Source of the DNA: an uncultured Rhodobiaceae bacterium
GTDB taxonomy: Bacteria > Pseudomonadota > Alphaproteobacteria > RS24
Length of the DNA: 64,000 nt
Direction of reading: 5' to 3'
Assembly: GCA_937907245.1 (NCBI GenBank)
Contig: CALCUM010000002.1
Coordinates: forward strand, 434,001 to 498,000
Shown: positions 53,283-62,577 of the stretch, piece by piece
How positions within the stretch are numbered: position 1 is the first letter of the stretch
How the letters are laid out: every line of letters starts with the position of its first letter
Program-made: the position numbers and the translations under genes
The notes under the pieces: model-generated
Database searches by the model: none
What the model was told of the DNA's origin: nothing
The model's input: only the letters and a program-made list of their open reading frames with translations

Positions 53283-53367
53283 GCGGGCGTGGCGGAATTG
53301 GTAGACGCGCTAGATTTAGGTTCTAGTACCGAGAGGTGTGGGGGTTCAAGTCCCTTCGCCCGCACCA
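53283..53367 (+). tRNA. tRNA-Leu (anticodon UAG)
   Basis: 85 nt, class II with a long variable arm. Acceptor stem GCGGGCG/CGCCCGC, discriminator A and encoded CCA; D-arm GGCGGAATTGGTAGAC; anticodon stem-loop CTAGA-TTTAGGT-TCTAG; T-arm GGGGGTTCAAGTCCC (GTTCAAG loop). The anticodon loop contains the 12-bp match to the left edge of the island. Confidence 0.97.
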
Positions 53368-53436
53368 TACAAATAGGGGTGTCAATAACCCCCCAACACA
53401 GTTTTTAAAGGCTGAATACAGCCGAAAGAGGATAAA

Positions 53437-54951
53437 ATGGATATCAAAGAAATTAACGTCGAAGGCCTGGCGCGCGAAGTGCAAATCACCATCGCAGCGA
53501 CCGATCTTGCCAAACAACTCGACGAGAAAATCGAAAGCGTGAAAGGCCAAGTGCAAATCAAAGGCTTCCGCCCAGGTAAAGTGCCGGCCGCGCATGTGCG
53601 CAAAACTTTCGGCGAACAACTGATGGGCGAGATTATTCAAGAGACCGTCAACACAAGCAGCCAAAAAATGCTAACCGACCGCGAAGAGCGCCCCGCCATG
53701 CAGCCAGAAATTAAACTGGTCGGCGAAGTGGACGCCGTCATCGCAGGCACCGCAGATTTGGTTTATGGAATTACCTATGAAGTTATTCCGCCCATTACGC
53801 TGACGGATTTCTCGAAACTGAAACTCGAAAAACCAACCGTCGAAATCGACGAAGCTCGCGTCGAGGAAGCGCTGGAGCGTTTGGCTTCTAGCCGTAAAGA
53901 TTTTGTGGCGCGCGGCAAAACCGCGAAAGCCCAAAACGGCGACCGCGTGAAAATCGATTTCCTAGGTCGCATCGACGGCGAAGCTTTTGATGGCGGCGCT
54001 GGCGAAGGCTTCGACCTTGAGTTGGGCTCAGGACAATTTATTCCGGGCTTTGAAGAGCAATTGGTTGGCACGAAAGCCGGCGATAAAGTAGATGTCTCCG
54101 TAGATTTCCCAGCCGATTATGGCTCCGCTGATTTGGCCGGCAAAGCTGCCGTGTTTGAATGCACCGTGCATGAAGTCAGCGAACCTAAAGACGCTGAAAT
54201 TACCGAAGAGTTCGCAAGCTCTTTGGGCATGGAAAGCCTTGAGAAACTGAAAGAAGCCATGCGCGAGCAAATTGGTACCGATTACAACCAAATGTCGCGC
54301 AGCCATCTGAAAAAAGATCTGCTCGACCAACTGGCTGAGGCGCATGATTTCGATCTGCCGCCGAGCATGGTGGAGATGGAGTTCCAACAAATCTGGGGCC
54401 AATTCGAACAAGAGCTGGCAACCCAAGAGAAGAAAATCGAAGACCTCGATGATAGCGAAGATGATTTGCGCGCTGAATATCGCGACATCGCCATTCGCCG
54501 CGTGCGTACGGGGCTGGTTTTGGCTGAAGTGGGCAATAATAATTCCATCGAAGTGAGCCAAGAAGAGTTAAACCAAGGCCTCATGCAACGGGTGCAGCAA
54601 TTCCCGGGGCAAGAGCAGCAAGTGTTTGAGTATTTCCAACAAAACCCAGAAGCTATGTCGCAAATTCGCGCGCCGCTTTTTGAAGAAAAAGTCGTCGACT
54701 TTATTTGTGAAATGGCCACCGTTACGGATAAAAAAGTATCGCTAGAAGACCTGATGGTCGAGCCAGGTTCAGAAAACGAAGATAAGCCTAAAGCGAAAAA
54801 AGCAGCGGCGAAAAAAGCGCCAGCGAAAAAAGCAGCGGCGAAAAAGCCAGCCGCGAAAAAAGCGCCAGCCAAAAAGCCAGCCGCGAAAAAGGCCGCTGCC
54901 AAGAAGCCAGCGGCAAAAAAGCCGGCCAAGAAAGACGCAGATAAAGGCTAA
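53437..54951 (+). CDS. tig: trigger factor with Lys/Ala-rich C-terminal extension
   Basis: Ribosome-bound chaperone and prolyl isomerase. 504 residues; usual length is 430-450. Ribosome-binding signature GFRPGKVPAAHVRKTFG (about 45-60), FKBP-like PPIase domain (about 150-250, KIDFLGRIDGEAFDGG), and a helical C-terminal chaperone domain. Residues 447-504 are about nine copies of a five-residue unit, [AP][AP]AKK, resembling histone H1 or alphaproteobacterial nucleoid tails. GAGGA lies near the ATG. Start of the tig-clpP-clpX-lon set. Confidence 0.95.
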   Translation: MDIKEINVEGLAREVQITIAATDLAKQLDEKIESVKGQVQIKGFRPGKVPAAHVRKTFGEQLMGEIIQETVNTSSQKMLTDREERPAMQPEIKLVGEVDAVIAGTADLVYGITYEVIPPITLTDFSKLKLEKPTVEIDEARVEEALERLASSRKDFVARGKTAKAQNGDRVKIDFLGRIDGEAFDGGAGEGFDLELGSGQFIPGFEEQLVGTKAGDKVDVSVDFPADYGSADLAGKAAVFECTVHEVSEPKDAEITEEFASSLGMESLEKLKEAMREQIGTDYNQMSRSHLKKDLLDQLAEAHDFDLPPSMVEMEFQQIWGQFEQELATQEKKIEDLDDSEDDLRAEYRDIAIRRVRTGLVLAEVGNNNSIEVSQEELNQGLMQRVQQFPGQEQQVFEYFQQNPEAMSQIRAPLFEEKVVDFICEMATVTDKKVSLEDLMVEPGSENEDKPKAKKAAAKKAPAKKAAAKKPAAKKAPAKKPAAKKAAAKKPAAKKPAKKDADKG

Positions 54952-54985
54952 TCGCATCGGCGGATTACTTTCCCGAGCTATTTCC

Positions 54986-55014
54986 CTTGGAAATTGCTGC
55001 AAAGCACCCCACAT
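54986..55014 (+). promoter_or_regulatory. heat-shock (RpoH) promoter of clpP
   Basis: CTTGGAA (54986-54992), 14-bp spacer, CCCCACAT (55007-55014). Compare the sigma-32 consensus CTTGAAA-N13-15-CCCCATNT. The same -10 octamer with the same spacing is used upstream of lon. Expected start near 55021, 20 bp before the clpP ATG, with GGAG between. Confidence 0.75.
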
Positions 55015-55039
55015 TGTAGGGAGCTTATAGGAGAGAAGA

Positions 55040-55684
55040 ATGCACGATTTGGTTGATAACCTAACGAACTCGCTAGTCCCGATGGTGGTGGAGCAATCCA
55101 GCCGCGGGGAGCGTGCCTACGACATTTATTCGCGTTTACTGAAGGAACGCGTGATTTTTGTCACCGGCGGTGTCGAAGATCATATGGCCAGCCTGATTAC
55201 GGCGCAGCTTTTGTTTCTCGAAGCGGAAAACCCGAAAAAAGAAATTTCCATGTACATCAATTCGCCGGGCGGGGTGGTGACATCGGGCATGGCAATTTAT
55301 GACACCATGCAATATATCCGTGCGCCCGTAGCTACTTTGTGCATCGGCCAAGCGGCCTCCATGGGGTCGTTATTGTTGACCGCGGGCGAAAAAGGCATGC
55401 GCTTTGCTTTGCCGAATGCGCGCGTCATGGTGCATCAGCCATCGGGCGGCTTTCAGGGCCAAGCATCTGACATTGAGCGCCATGCGCAAGAGATTTTGGA
55501 TATGCGTTCGCGGCTCAATAAAATTTACGTCGAGCACACGGGCCAGACCCTGCGCAAAATCGAAGATGCGTTGGAGCGCGATACTTTCATGACCGCGGAA
55601 CAAGCAAAAGACTTCGGCCTTATTGATGAAGTGTCTTACAAGCGCGCAGACGACAGCAGCAAGAAACCCGCGAGCAGCGATTAA
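55040..55684 (+). CDS. clpP: ATP-dependent Clp protease proteolytic subunit
   Basis: Serine protease tetradecamer. 214 residues. Catalytic S107 in [11 protein letters not shown] and H132 in VMVHQPSGG; the Asp lies in the later part ([17 protein letters not shown]). [17 protein letters not shown] and the N-terminal axial loop region [22 protein letters not shown] are standard. AGGAGAG precedes the ATG. Confidence 0.97.
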   Translation: MHDLVDNLTNSLVPMVVEQSSRGERAYDIYSRLLKERVIFVTGGVEDHMASLITAQLLFLEAENPKKEISMYINSPGGVVTSGMAIYDTMQYIRAPVATLCIGQAASMGSLLLTAGEKGMRFALPNARVMVHQPSGGFQGQASDIERHAQEILDMRSRLNKIYVEHTGQTLRKIEDALERDTFMTAEQAKDFGLIDEVSYKRADDSSKKPASSD

Positions 55685-55797
55685 CCATTTGGGCGGGCCG
55701 ATGAGCTATCCTCATCGGACTAGCCCCTTGCGCCTTCGTTATGTTTAGGTGCTTAATAATCAAAACAATCAGTTAGACCTGATAAGAGGACGATAAG

Positions 55798-57128
55798 ATG
55801 AGCAAAGTAGGTAGCGGAAGCAGCCCCACAGGCACCAGCGGTTCAGGCGGCAGTTCGGGCGGCAAAGACGGCGGCGATAGCAAAAGCACGTTGTATTGTT
55901 CGTTCTGCGGCAAGAGCCAACACGAAGTTCGCAAGCTCATCGCTGGGCCAACCGTTTTCATTTGCGATGAATGCGTGGAGCTTTGCATGGATATCATCCG
56001 CGAGGAGAGCAAGTCCTCAAGCATTAAAACGCAAGATGGTGTGCCTTCCCCAAGCGAGATTTTGGAAGTACTGGACGATTACGTTATCGGACAGCCCCAC
56101 GCCAAACGCGTCTTGTCGGTGGCCGTGCACAATCATTATAAGCGCCTAAATCATTCCCAAAAAGGCTCGGATGTTGAGCTAGCGAAATCGAATATTTTGC
56201 TGGTAGGGCCTACGGGGTGCGGCAAAACTTTGCTGGCGCAGACCTTACGCGCATTTTGGATGTGCCGTTCACCATGGCCGATGCCACGACGCTTACCGAA
56301 GCGGGCTATGTGGGCGAAGATGTGGAGAACATTATTTTGAAATTGCTGCAGGCGGCTGACTATAACGTCGAGCGGGCCGAGCGCGGTATTGTTTACATTG
56401 ATGAAGTCGATAAAATTAGCCGCAAAGCCGACAACCCGTCCATCACGCGCGATGTGTCGGGCGAGGGGGTGCAGCAGGCCTTGCTGAAAATCATGGAAGG
56501 CACAGTTGCCTCCGTTCCGCCCCAAGGGGGCCGAAAGCACCCGCAGCAAGAGTTTTTGCAAGTCGACACAACCAACATCCTGTTTATCTGTGGTGGCGCC
56601 TTTGCGGGGCTGGAGCGGATTATCTCGAAGCGCGGCAGTGAAACCTCTATCGGCTTTAATGCCAAAGTGGACATGCCAGAAGAGCGCAATACGGGAGAGC
56701 TGTTGCAAGACCTTGAACCTGACGATCTGGTTAAAGTCGGTCTGATTCCGGAATTTGTGGGCCGCTTGCCGGTGCTAGCCACCCTAGAAGACTTGGATGA
56801 AAACGCGCTGGTGACAATTTTAAGCCAGCCCAAGAACGCTCTGGTGAAACAGTATCAGCGCCTGTTCAACATGGAAGATTGCAACCTGAACTTCCAAGAT
56901 GATGCTTTGGTAGCTGTGGCTCGTAAGGCTATTCAGCGCAAAACCGGTGCGCGCGGATTGCGCTCGGTCATCGAAGGCATTTTGCTCGACACAATGTTTG
57001 AGCTGCCAGGTCTCGATGGCGTGCAGGAAGTGGTTATCAGCAAAGAGGTCGTCGAAGGCTCGGCAAAACCGCTTTATATCTACTCAGAAAAAGACAAAGA
57101 GGCCGCCAGCGCTCCCTCTGCCTCCTAG
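55798..57128 (+). CDS. clpX: Clp protease ATP-binding subunit ClpX, broken by a one-base deletion
   Basis: AAA+ unfoldase partner of ClpP. Frame 1 (55798-56340) encodes an unusual Gly/Ser-rich N-terminus (about 5-30), the C4 zinc finger (C34, C37, C56, C59), and Walker A GPTGCGKT (137-144), up to LLAQTL. It then runs out of frame and stops, giving 180 residues. Frame 3 continues [15 protein letters not shown]... through Walker B (IVYIDEVDK), sensor and C-terminal regions, ending [15 protein letters not shown]. One G is missing between 56247 and 56248 (TTA-CGCGC where TTAGCGCGC is expected). Repaired, the protein is 443 residues. No slippery site is evident. Confidence 0.9.
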
Positions 57129-57159
57129 AGGCTGCGCCCTCTGCCTCCTAGAGGCTGCG
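57114..57159 (+). repeat. 23-bp tandem duplication across the clpX stop codon
   Basis: Two perfect adjacent copies (57114-57136, 57137-57159) starting CCCTCTGCCTCC. Each contains the hairpin GCCTC-CTA-GAGGC. The clpX stop TAG is in the first; the second is non-coding. Confidence 0.93.
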
Positions 57160-57317
57160 TCGAAGGTTTAAGGTTTCTGCAAGTGGCTTATTTGGCCGCA
57201 TAATTTCGGCCGACCAAGATTTGTTTTCCGCAAAAAGCTCTGATTTCTGGAAGGCTTTCTGTCGGGCTTGCTGTGCGGCTGGCCAAAATGTCGCGCATGG
57301 ATTTTCTTGGCTCGCTA

Positions 57318-57345
57318 TTGAAAACTATGTGGATGAACCCCACAT
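57318..57345 (+). promoter_or_regulatory. heat-shock (RpoH) promoter of lon
   Basis: TTGAAA (57318-57323), 14-bp spacer, CCCCACAT (57338-57345), a close match to the sigma-32 consensus. Predicted leader about 70 nt. Rest of the 57160-57423 gap shows nothing else. Confidence 0.8.
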
Positions 57346-57423
57346 CCTTATAGAAGATTTTTGACCTCCGTTGCGGAATCGACAGTTAATGATTCCATAA
57401 CTTAATAATAGGAAAGTAGGAAT

Positions 57424-59844
57424 ATGAGCGACCAAAGCGAAAAACAAACCGAAATCCCCGTAGTTCTACCTGTTTTGCCGTTGCGCAACATTGTTGTGTT
57501 TCCGGGCATGATTGTGCCGCTGTTTGTCGGCCGCGAAAAATCTATTCGTGCGCTAGAAGATGTGATGGCAGATGATAAGGAGCTGTTGCTGGTCAGCCAA
57601 AAAGATGGCGATCAAGACGACCCTCAACCCGAAGACATGCATGACATTGGCACCATCGGTACGGTTTTGCAGATGCTTAAATTGCCAGATGGCACGGTCA
57701 AAGTTTTGGTCGAAGGCCAAGCGCGCGTGCAAATGCTGGAGTATTTGCCGAACGATAACTTCTTCCAAGCCAGCGCCTTACCGCTGTTGGAAGATGGCGA
57801 AGATGGCGAAGAAATTCGCGCTTTGATGCGCACGGCGGTCAGCCAATTTGATGGTTATGTGAAATTAAACCGCAAAATCCCACCGGAAGTTCAGTCGAAC
57901 GTCAGTCAGATTGATGACCCCGTGAAGCTGGCCGATACGATTGCCGGTCACCTGAACATCACGCTAGATGAGAAACAGGCCTTGCTGGAAATCCTATCGG
58001 TCGACAAACGCCTTGAGGCTATTTTGGGCCATATGGAAGGCGAAGTTGGGGTCTTGCAAGTCGAGAAAAAAATCCGCGGTCGTGTGAAGCGCCAGATGGA
58101 AAAAACCCAACGCGAGTATTATTTGAATGAGCAAATGAAAGCCATTCAAAAAGAACTCGGCGAGGGCGAAGATGGCGGCGATGAGCTGGCTGAACTCGAA
58201 GAAAGCATAGCCAAGACGAAGCTCTCGAAAGAGGCGCGCGAAAAGGCCGACGCCGAGCTGAAGAAACTGCGCAACATGAGCCCAATGTCAGCCGAGGCAA
58301 CGGTCGTTCGCAATTATCTCGACTGGCTGCTAGCTGTGCCATGGGGCAAGAAAAGCCGCATCAAGAAAGATTTGGGTCATGCGGAAACCGTCTTGAACGT
58401 CGACCATTACGGGCTCGATAAGGTGAAAGAACGCATCCTTGAGTATTTAGCGGCGCAGCAACGCTCCAAGAAGCTTAAAGGGCCTATTTTGTGCCTTGTC
58501 GGGCCTCCAGGGGTTGGTAAGACGTCGCTCGGTAAATCGATTGCCAAGGCCACAGGACGCGAGTTCGCTCGCATGTCTTTGGGCGGTGTGCGCGATGAAA
58601 GCGAAATCCGCGGTCACCGTCGCACTTACATTGGCTCCATGCCAGGTAAGGTGATGCAGTCGATGAAGAAAATGAAAACCACCAATCCGCTCATTCTTTT
58701 GGATGAAATTGACAAATTGGGGGCTGATTATCGCGGCGATCCATCGTCAGCTCTGTTGGAGGTTTTGGATCCGGAACAAAACAGCACATTTGGTGACCAC
58801 TATATGGAAGTCGATTACGATCTTTCCAATGTGATGTTTGTCACCACGGCGAACTCGCTCAATATTCCAGGGCCTTTGTTAGACCGCATGGAGATTATTC
58901 GCATCGCTGGCTATACCGAAGATGAGAAAGTGGAAATTGCCAAAGCTCATTTGGTGCCGCAAGTCATCGAAGAGCATGGGCTTCGCGCAGGCGAGTTTGA
59001 TTTGGAAGAAAGTGCGATTCGTAAAATCGTGCAGACCTACACCCGCGAAGCAGGGGTGCGGGGACTGAAACGCGAATTGGCTTCTTTGGCGCGCAAAGCG
59101 ATTACTAAAATTGTGAAGGGCGAGCAAGAAACCGTGGCTATTGATGCGGGCAATTTGTCTGATTTTGCTGGCGTTGAGAGGTTCCGTTTTGGACTGGCCG
59201 AGACCGAAGACCAAGTCGGTGTCGTCACCGGTTTGGCGTGGACGGAAGTCGGCGGCGAGCTGTTGACCATCGAAGGCGTGATGCTGCCTGGCAAAGGCCG
59301 CATGACGACGACGGGTAAATTGGGCGATGTGATGAAAGAATCAATCAATGCCGCTTCGTCCTATGTGCGCTCTCGAGCGGCTATTTTTGGCATCGAGCCA
59401 CCTTTGTTCGAAAGAAAAGATATCCACGTTCATGTGCCCGAAGGGGCCACGCCGAAGGACGGTCCGTCCGCTGGCACGGCCATGGCGACGGCCATCGTAT
59501 CGGTGATGACAGGCATTCCCGTGCGCAAAGAAATTGCCATGACGGGAGAGGTGACGCTTCGTGGGCGTGTCTTGCCGATTGGTGGATTGAAAGAAAAGCT
59601 TCTGGCCGCGCTTCGTGGGGGCATCACTAAGGTGTTGATTCCAAAGGAAAATGAGAAGGACATCGCGGAGGTTCCAGATAACATCAAAGAGGGGCTCGAG
59701 ATTATTCCTGTCGAAAACATGGATGAGGTTTTGCATCACGCGCTGCAAAAAGCACCGAAAGCTATCGAGTGGGATGAAGAAGCCTATTATGCCAGTCAGA
59801 AATTGGCGGCCGAAAATGGAAGAGGTGTGCCGCAAACGCATTAA
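57424..59844 (+). CDS. lon: ATP-dependent protease Lon
   Basis: 806 residues, normal LonA length. N-terminal substrate domain (VVLPVLPLRNIVVFPGM), a coiled coil (about 190-250), AAA+ with Walker A GPPGVGKTSLGK and Walker B LILLDEIDK, and the protease domain with S682 in PKDGPSAGTAMAT and K725 in PIGGLKEKLLAA. AGGAA precedes the ATG. Own heat-shock promoter; hup follows. Confidence 0.97.
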   Translation: MSDQSEKQTEIPVVLPVLPLRNIVVFPGMIVPLFVGREKSIRALEDVMADDKELLLVSQKDGDQDDPQPEDMHDIGTIGTVLQMLKLPDGTVKVLVEGQARVQMLEYLPNDNFFQASALPLLEDGEDGEEIRALMRTAVSQFDGYVKLNRKIPPEVQSNVSQIDDPVKLADTIAGHLNITLDEKQALLEILSVDKRLEAILGHMEGEVGVLQVEKKIRGRVKRQMEKTQREYYLNEQMKAIQKELGEGEDGGDELAELEESIAKTKLSKEAREKADAELKKLRNMSPMSAEATVVRNYLDWLLAVPWGKKSRIKKDLGHAETVLNVDHYGLDKVKERILEYLAAQQRSKKLKGPILCLVGPPGVGKTSLGKSIAKATGREFARMSLGGVRDESEIRGHRRTYIGSMPGKVMQSMKKMKTTNPLILLDEIDKLGADYRGDPSSALLEVLDPEQNSTFGDHYMEVDYDLSNVMFVTTANSLNIPGPLLDRMEIIRIAGYTEDEKVEIAKAHLVPQVIEEHGLRAGEFDLEESAIRKIVQTYTREAGVRGLKRELASLARKAITKIVKGEQETVAIDAGNLSDFAGVERFRFGLAETEDQVGVVTGLAWTEVGGELLTIEGVMLPGKGRMTTTGKLGDVMKESINAASSYVRSRAAIFGIEPPLFERKDIHVHVPEGATPKDGPSAGTAMATAIVSVMTGIPVRKEIAMTGEVTLRGRVLPIGGLKEKLLAALRGGITKVLIPKENEKDIAEVPDNIKEGLEIIPVENMDEVLHHALQKAPKAIEWDEEAYYASQKLAAENGRGVPQTH

Positions 59845-59857
59845 TATAATTATGCAA

Positions 59858-59893
59858 CCCGTCAAAAAAATCTAAGTAATTTGCTTTGACGGG
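59858..59893 (+). promoter_or_regulatory. inverted repeat overlapping the possible hup -35 region
   Basis: CCCGTCAAA (59858-59866) and TTTGACGGG (59885-59893) are a perfect 9-bp inverted repeat with an 18-bp AT-rich loop, 14 bp after the lon stop. The right arm includes TTGACG (59886-59891), a possible -35; TAGGCT at 59910 is a poor -10. It could be an operator for hup or end lon transcripts; no T run follows. Confidence 0.5.
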
Positions 59894-59958
59894 AACTGGA
59901 ATCGGCGCATAGGCTTTGTTTGTGGATGTTTAAACAATTTATTTTTGGAGATTTTACC

Positions 59959-60231
59959 ATGAACAAGAATGATCTTATTAGCCAAGTAGCTGACGACAGC
60001 GGTCTGTCGAAAGTAGATGCAACCAAAGCCGTAGATAGCGTGCTGGACAATATTGCTGGTGCCCTTGGCAACGGCGGTGAAGTTCGTCTCGTCGGTTTTG
60101 GTACATTTTCTGTATCGCACCGTAAAGCAACAACGGGTCGCAACCCTCGCACGGGTGAAGCCATTCAAATTAAAGCTTCCAACCAGCCTAAATTCAAAGC
60201 TGGTAAAGCTCTGAAAGACGCCGTTAACTAG
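59959..60231 (+). CDS. hup: DNA-binding protein HU
   Basis: 90 residues from ATG 59959 (MNKNDLISQVADDSG), GGAG upstream; the longer frame from 59920 is not needed. DNA-bending arm motif GRNPRTGEAIQIKAS with the intercalating Pro, and body FGTFSVSHRKATTG. Highly conserved HU, not IHF. Strong terminator behind it. Confidence 0.97.
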   Translation: MNKNDLISQVADDSGLSKVDATKAVDSVLDNIAGALGNGGEVRLVGFGTFSVSHRKATTGRNPRTGEAIQIKASNQPKFKAGKALKDAVN

Positions 60232-60253
60232 GCATTCTTTCTACCTATTGAAG

Positions 60254-60294
60254 CATCGGCTGTTCTTTTTTTGGAACAGCCGATGTTTTTTTTT
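60254..60294 (+). terminator. intrinsic terminator of hup
   Basis: CATCGGCTGTTC (60254-60265), T7 loop, then GGAACAGCCGATG; the perfect 12-bp stem is followed by nine T residues (60286-60294). Confidence 0.95.
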
Positions 60295-60332
60295 GCATTC
60301 TTGCGAACTATGCGGTAAAGCCTTCAACCGTG

Positions 60333-60408
60333 GGGCGGTTAGCTCAGCTGGGAGAGCATCTCGTTTACACCGAGAGGGTCGGCGGTTCGATCCCGTCACC
60401 GCCCACCA
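60333..60408 (+). tRNA. tRNA-Val (anticodon UAC)
   Basis: 76 nt. Acceptor GGGCGGT/ACCGCCC, encoded CCA, anticodon stem-loop TCTCG-TTTACAC-CGAGA, T-loop GTTCGATC. Confidence 0.97.
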
Positions 60409-60513
60409 TTTCCTTGAGACAGGCCAATTTGGGTTTGTCTTAGGCGACGCAAACATTATCTAGCTACAGGCTTGACAGTGTTTGAGACGCGCCGTAAGGA
60501 ATATCACACCTTA

Positions 60514-60590
<77 letters not shown>

Positions 60591-61010
60591 TTTTATCCCA
60601 CATCGTTATATTTAATGCCCGCCTGGAGGGCGAGCTACCTTTATAGGGCGCAACCCTCTTTCGCGCTTGCCACTGCATATTTATAGCGAGCTGGCGTATC
60701 GGCCTCTTCGAGGCTGGATGGCGAGACAGCCAATTAGGCGGCGAGACTCATTTAGATGCAGGGGTGAAATTGAAGTTTTCTGTAAAGGGTTTTTGGGGGA
60801 TAATGATTTCACCAAAACCGCGGGCTTTGCCTCTCTGACGTGGCAGTTTTAAAGGCCTGCTGGAAAGCTAGGCAAACACGATGGTTTATGTGCGAAAAGG
60901 TAGCGCAAATTGGTGTTGCAAAGCCACGAAGGGCAACTATACTCCGCGCCAACGAGGCTGGTTTGCCTTCTTTATTTTTTGTCCTTTGAAAGACGGAAAG
61001 AGCGCGTCAC
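60591..61010 (+). other. 420-bp gap before nuoA
   Basis: No supported gene (a 61-codon frame at 60667 has no recognisable content). It contains the nuo promoter candidate listed separately at 60916-60943; nothing else is evident. Confidence 0.55.
60916..60943 (+). promoter_or_regulatory. sigma-70 promoter of the nuo operon
   Basis: TTGCAA (60916-60921), 16-bp spacer, TATACT (60938-60943). Leader about 60 nt to the nuoA ATG. Confidence 0.6.
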
Positions 61011-61376
61011 ATGCATGATTTGCTGAGCAATTATTATCCGATTTTAATCTTTATGGGCCTGTCGGCCGTCATTACGGCAGCTCTATTGTTCGCGCCGCTG
61101 TTAATCGCCCCCTATAACCCAGACCCAGAGAAGAACGCGCCTTATGAGTGCGGCTTTGAGGCGTTTGATGATGCGCGCATGAAGTTCGATGTGAAGTTCT
61201 ATCTCGTCGCTATTTTGTTCATTATTTTTGATCTGGAAGTGGCTTTCCTTTTCCCTTGGGCCGTGGCCTTTGGCGATGTTGGCCTGTTCGGATTTTGGTC
61301 CATGATGTTCTTTTTGTCTGTGCTGACCGTGGGCTTTGCCTATGAGTGGCGCAAAGGCGCGTTGGACTGGGACTAG
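61011..61376 (+). CDS. nuoA: NADH-quinone oxidoreductase subunit A
   Basis: 121 residues, three membrane segments. Conserved [12 protein letters not shown] loop with the quinone-site Cys, and [22 protein letters not shown]. First gene of the complex I operon. Confidence 0.96.
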   Translation: MHDLLSNYYPILIFMGLSAVITAALLFAPLLIAPYNPDPEKNAPYECGFEAFDDARMKFDVKFYLVAILFIIFDLEVAFLFPWAVAFGDVGLFGFWSMMFFLSVLTVGFAYEWRKGALDWD

Positions 61377-61388
61377 GGGATAGCAAAC

Positions 61389-61934
61389 ATGTCAAAAAAC
61401 GATGTAAATGAGTTAAAGAAAACCCTGCCAGCACCCATGGCTGACCCGTATTACGAGCAGGTGTCGGATCAATTGGCCGACAAAGGCTTTGTGTTGGCGT
61501 CGTCGGAAGATTTGGTAAATTGGGCGCGCACGGGTTCCTTGCATTGGATGATGTTTGGCTTGGCTTGCTGCGCTGTTGAGATGATGCACATCCAAATGCC
61601 GCGCCTAGATATTGAGCGCTACGGCGTAGCGCCGCGCGCCAGTCCGCGCCAGTCAGATGTGATGATTGTGGCGGGAACCTTGACCAATAAAATGGCGCCT
61701 GCCTTGCGCAAGGTTTACGACCAAATGCCAGAGCCACGCTATGTTATCTCCATGGGCTCTTGCGCCAATGGCGGTGGCTATTACCATTATTCTTATTCGG
61801 TGGTTCGCGGGTGCGACCGTGTGGTTCCTGTCGACATTTACGTGCCCGGCTGCCCGCCCACGGCGGAGGCTTTGTTTTACGGCATCTTGATGCTGCAAAA
61901 GAAAATCCGCCGCACCGGCACGATTGAGCGTTAG
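61389..61934 (+). CDS. nuoB: NADH-quinone oxidoreductase subunit B
   Basis: 181 residues, holds cluster N2. Ligands: the tandem Cys of [12 protein letters not shown], Cys of [17 protein letters not shown], and Cys of [36 protein letters not shown] is the family signature. 12 bp after nuoA. Confidence 0.97.
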   Translation: MSKNDVNELKKTLPAPMADPYYEQVSDQLADKGFVLASSEDLVNWARTGSLHWMMFGLACCAVEMMHIQMPRLDIERYGVAPRASPRQSDVMIVAGTLTNKMAPALRKVYDQMPEPRYVISMGSCANGGGYYHYSYSVVRGCDRVVPVDIYVPGCPPTAEALFYGILMLQKKIRRTGTIER

Positions 61935-61942
61935 GACGAGAG

Positions 61943-62575
61943 ATGTCGAAACAGCAAACCCTCATCGCGCATTTGCAGAGCCAACTTGGCGACAAGCTGG
62001 CCAATCATTACGAAAGCTTTGGCGAGCTGACGCTAGAAGTAAACCCCGGCCATATCGAGGCCGTGTTGAAATTCCTGCGCGACGATAGTGAGTGCGCCTT
62101 CACCCAGTTAATCGACCTATGTGGCGCCGATTATCCTGAGCGTCCTTTGCGCTTTGATGTGGTGTATCACTTGCTATCGATGACCCAAAACCAACGCGTG
62201 CGCGTGAAGCTGCAAGCGGGCGAAGAAACCCAAGTGCCAAGCGCCACAGGCTTGTTTGATGTGGCCGATTGGTTTGAGCGCGAAGCTTTCGACATGTATG
62301 GCATTTTGTTTTCAGGCCATCCTGATTTGCGCCGTTTGCTGACCGACTATGGTTTTGAAGGCCATCCATTGCGTAAAGATTTCCCGCTCAGTGGCCATGT
62401 GGAAGTGCGCTACGATGATGACGCCAAAAAAGTCATCCAAGAGCCGGTGTCTTTGGTGCAAGAGTTCCGCGATTTTGATTTCGAAAGCCCATGGGAGGGC
62501 GCCCGCGCCGCCAATTTAATTCCCGATAGCTTACCAGGCGATGAAAAAGCCTCCAAAGAAGGGCAGGAGGGTTAA
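61943..62575 (+). CDS. nuoC: NADH-quinone oxidoreductase subunit C
   Basis: 210 residues. Signature [52 protein letters not shown]. Separate from nuoD (not fused). 8 bp after nuoB. Confidence 0.96.
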   Translation: MSKQQTLIAHLQSQLGDKLANHYESFGELTLEVNPGHIEAVLKFLRDDSECAFTQLIDLCGADYPERPLRFDVVYHLLSMTQNQRVRVKLQAGEETQVPSATGLFDVADWFEREAFDMYGILFSGHPDLRRLLTDYGFEGHPLRKDFPLSGHVEVRYDDDAKKVIQEPVSLVQEFRDFDFESPWEGARAANLIPDSLPGDEKASKEGQEG

Positions 62576-62577
62576 TT

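Noticed and set aside
49300-53300. Phage or transposon remnant with its own recombinase
   Set aside because: No integrase, transposase or phage structural gene is visible in any frame; only the sequence boundary hints at mobility.
60667-60852. 61-codon frame before nuoA
   Set aside because: No Shine-Dalgarno, no recognisable features, and it lies in a region better explained as the nuo leader.
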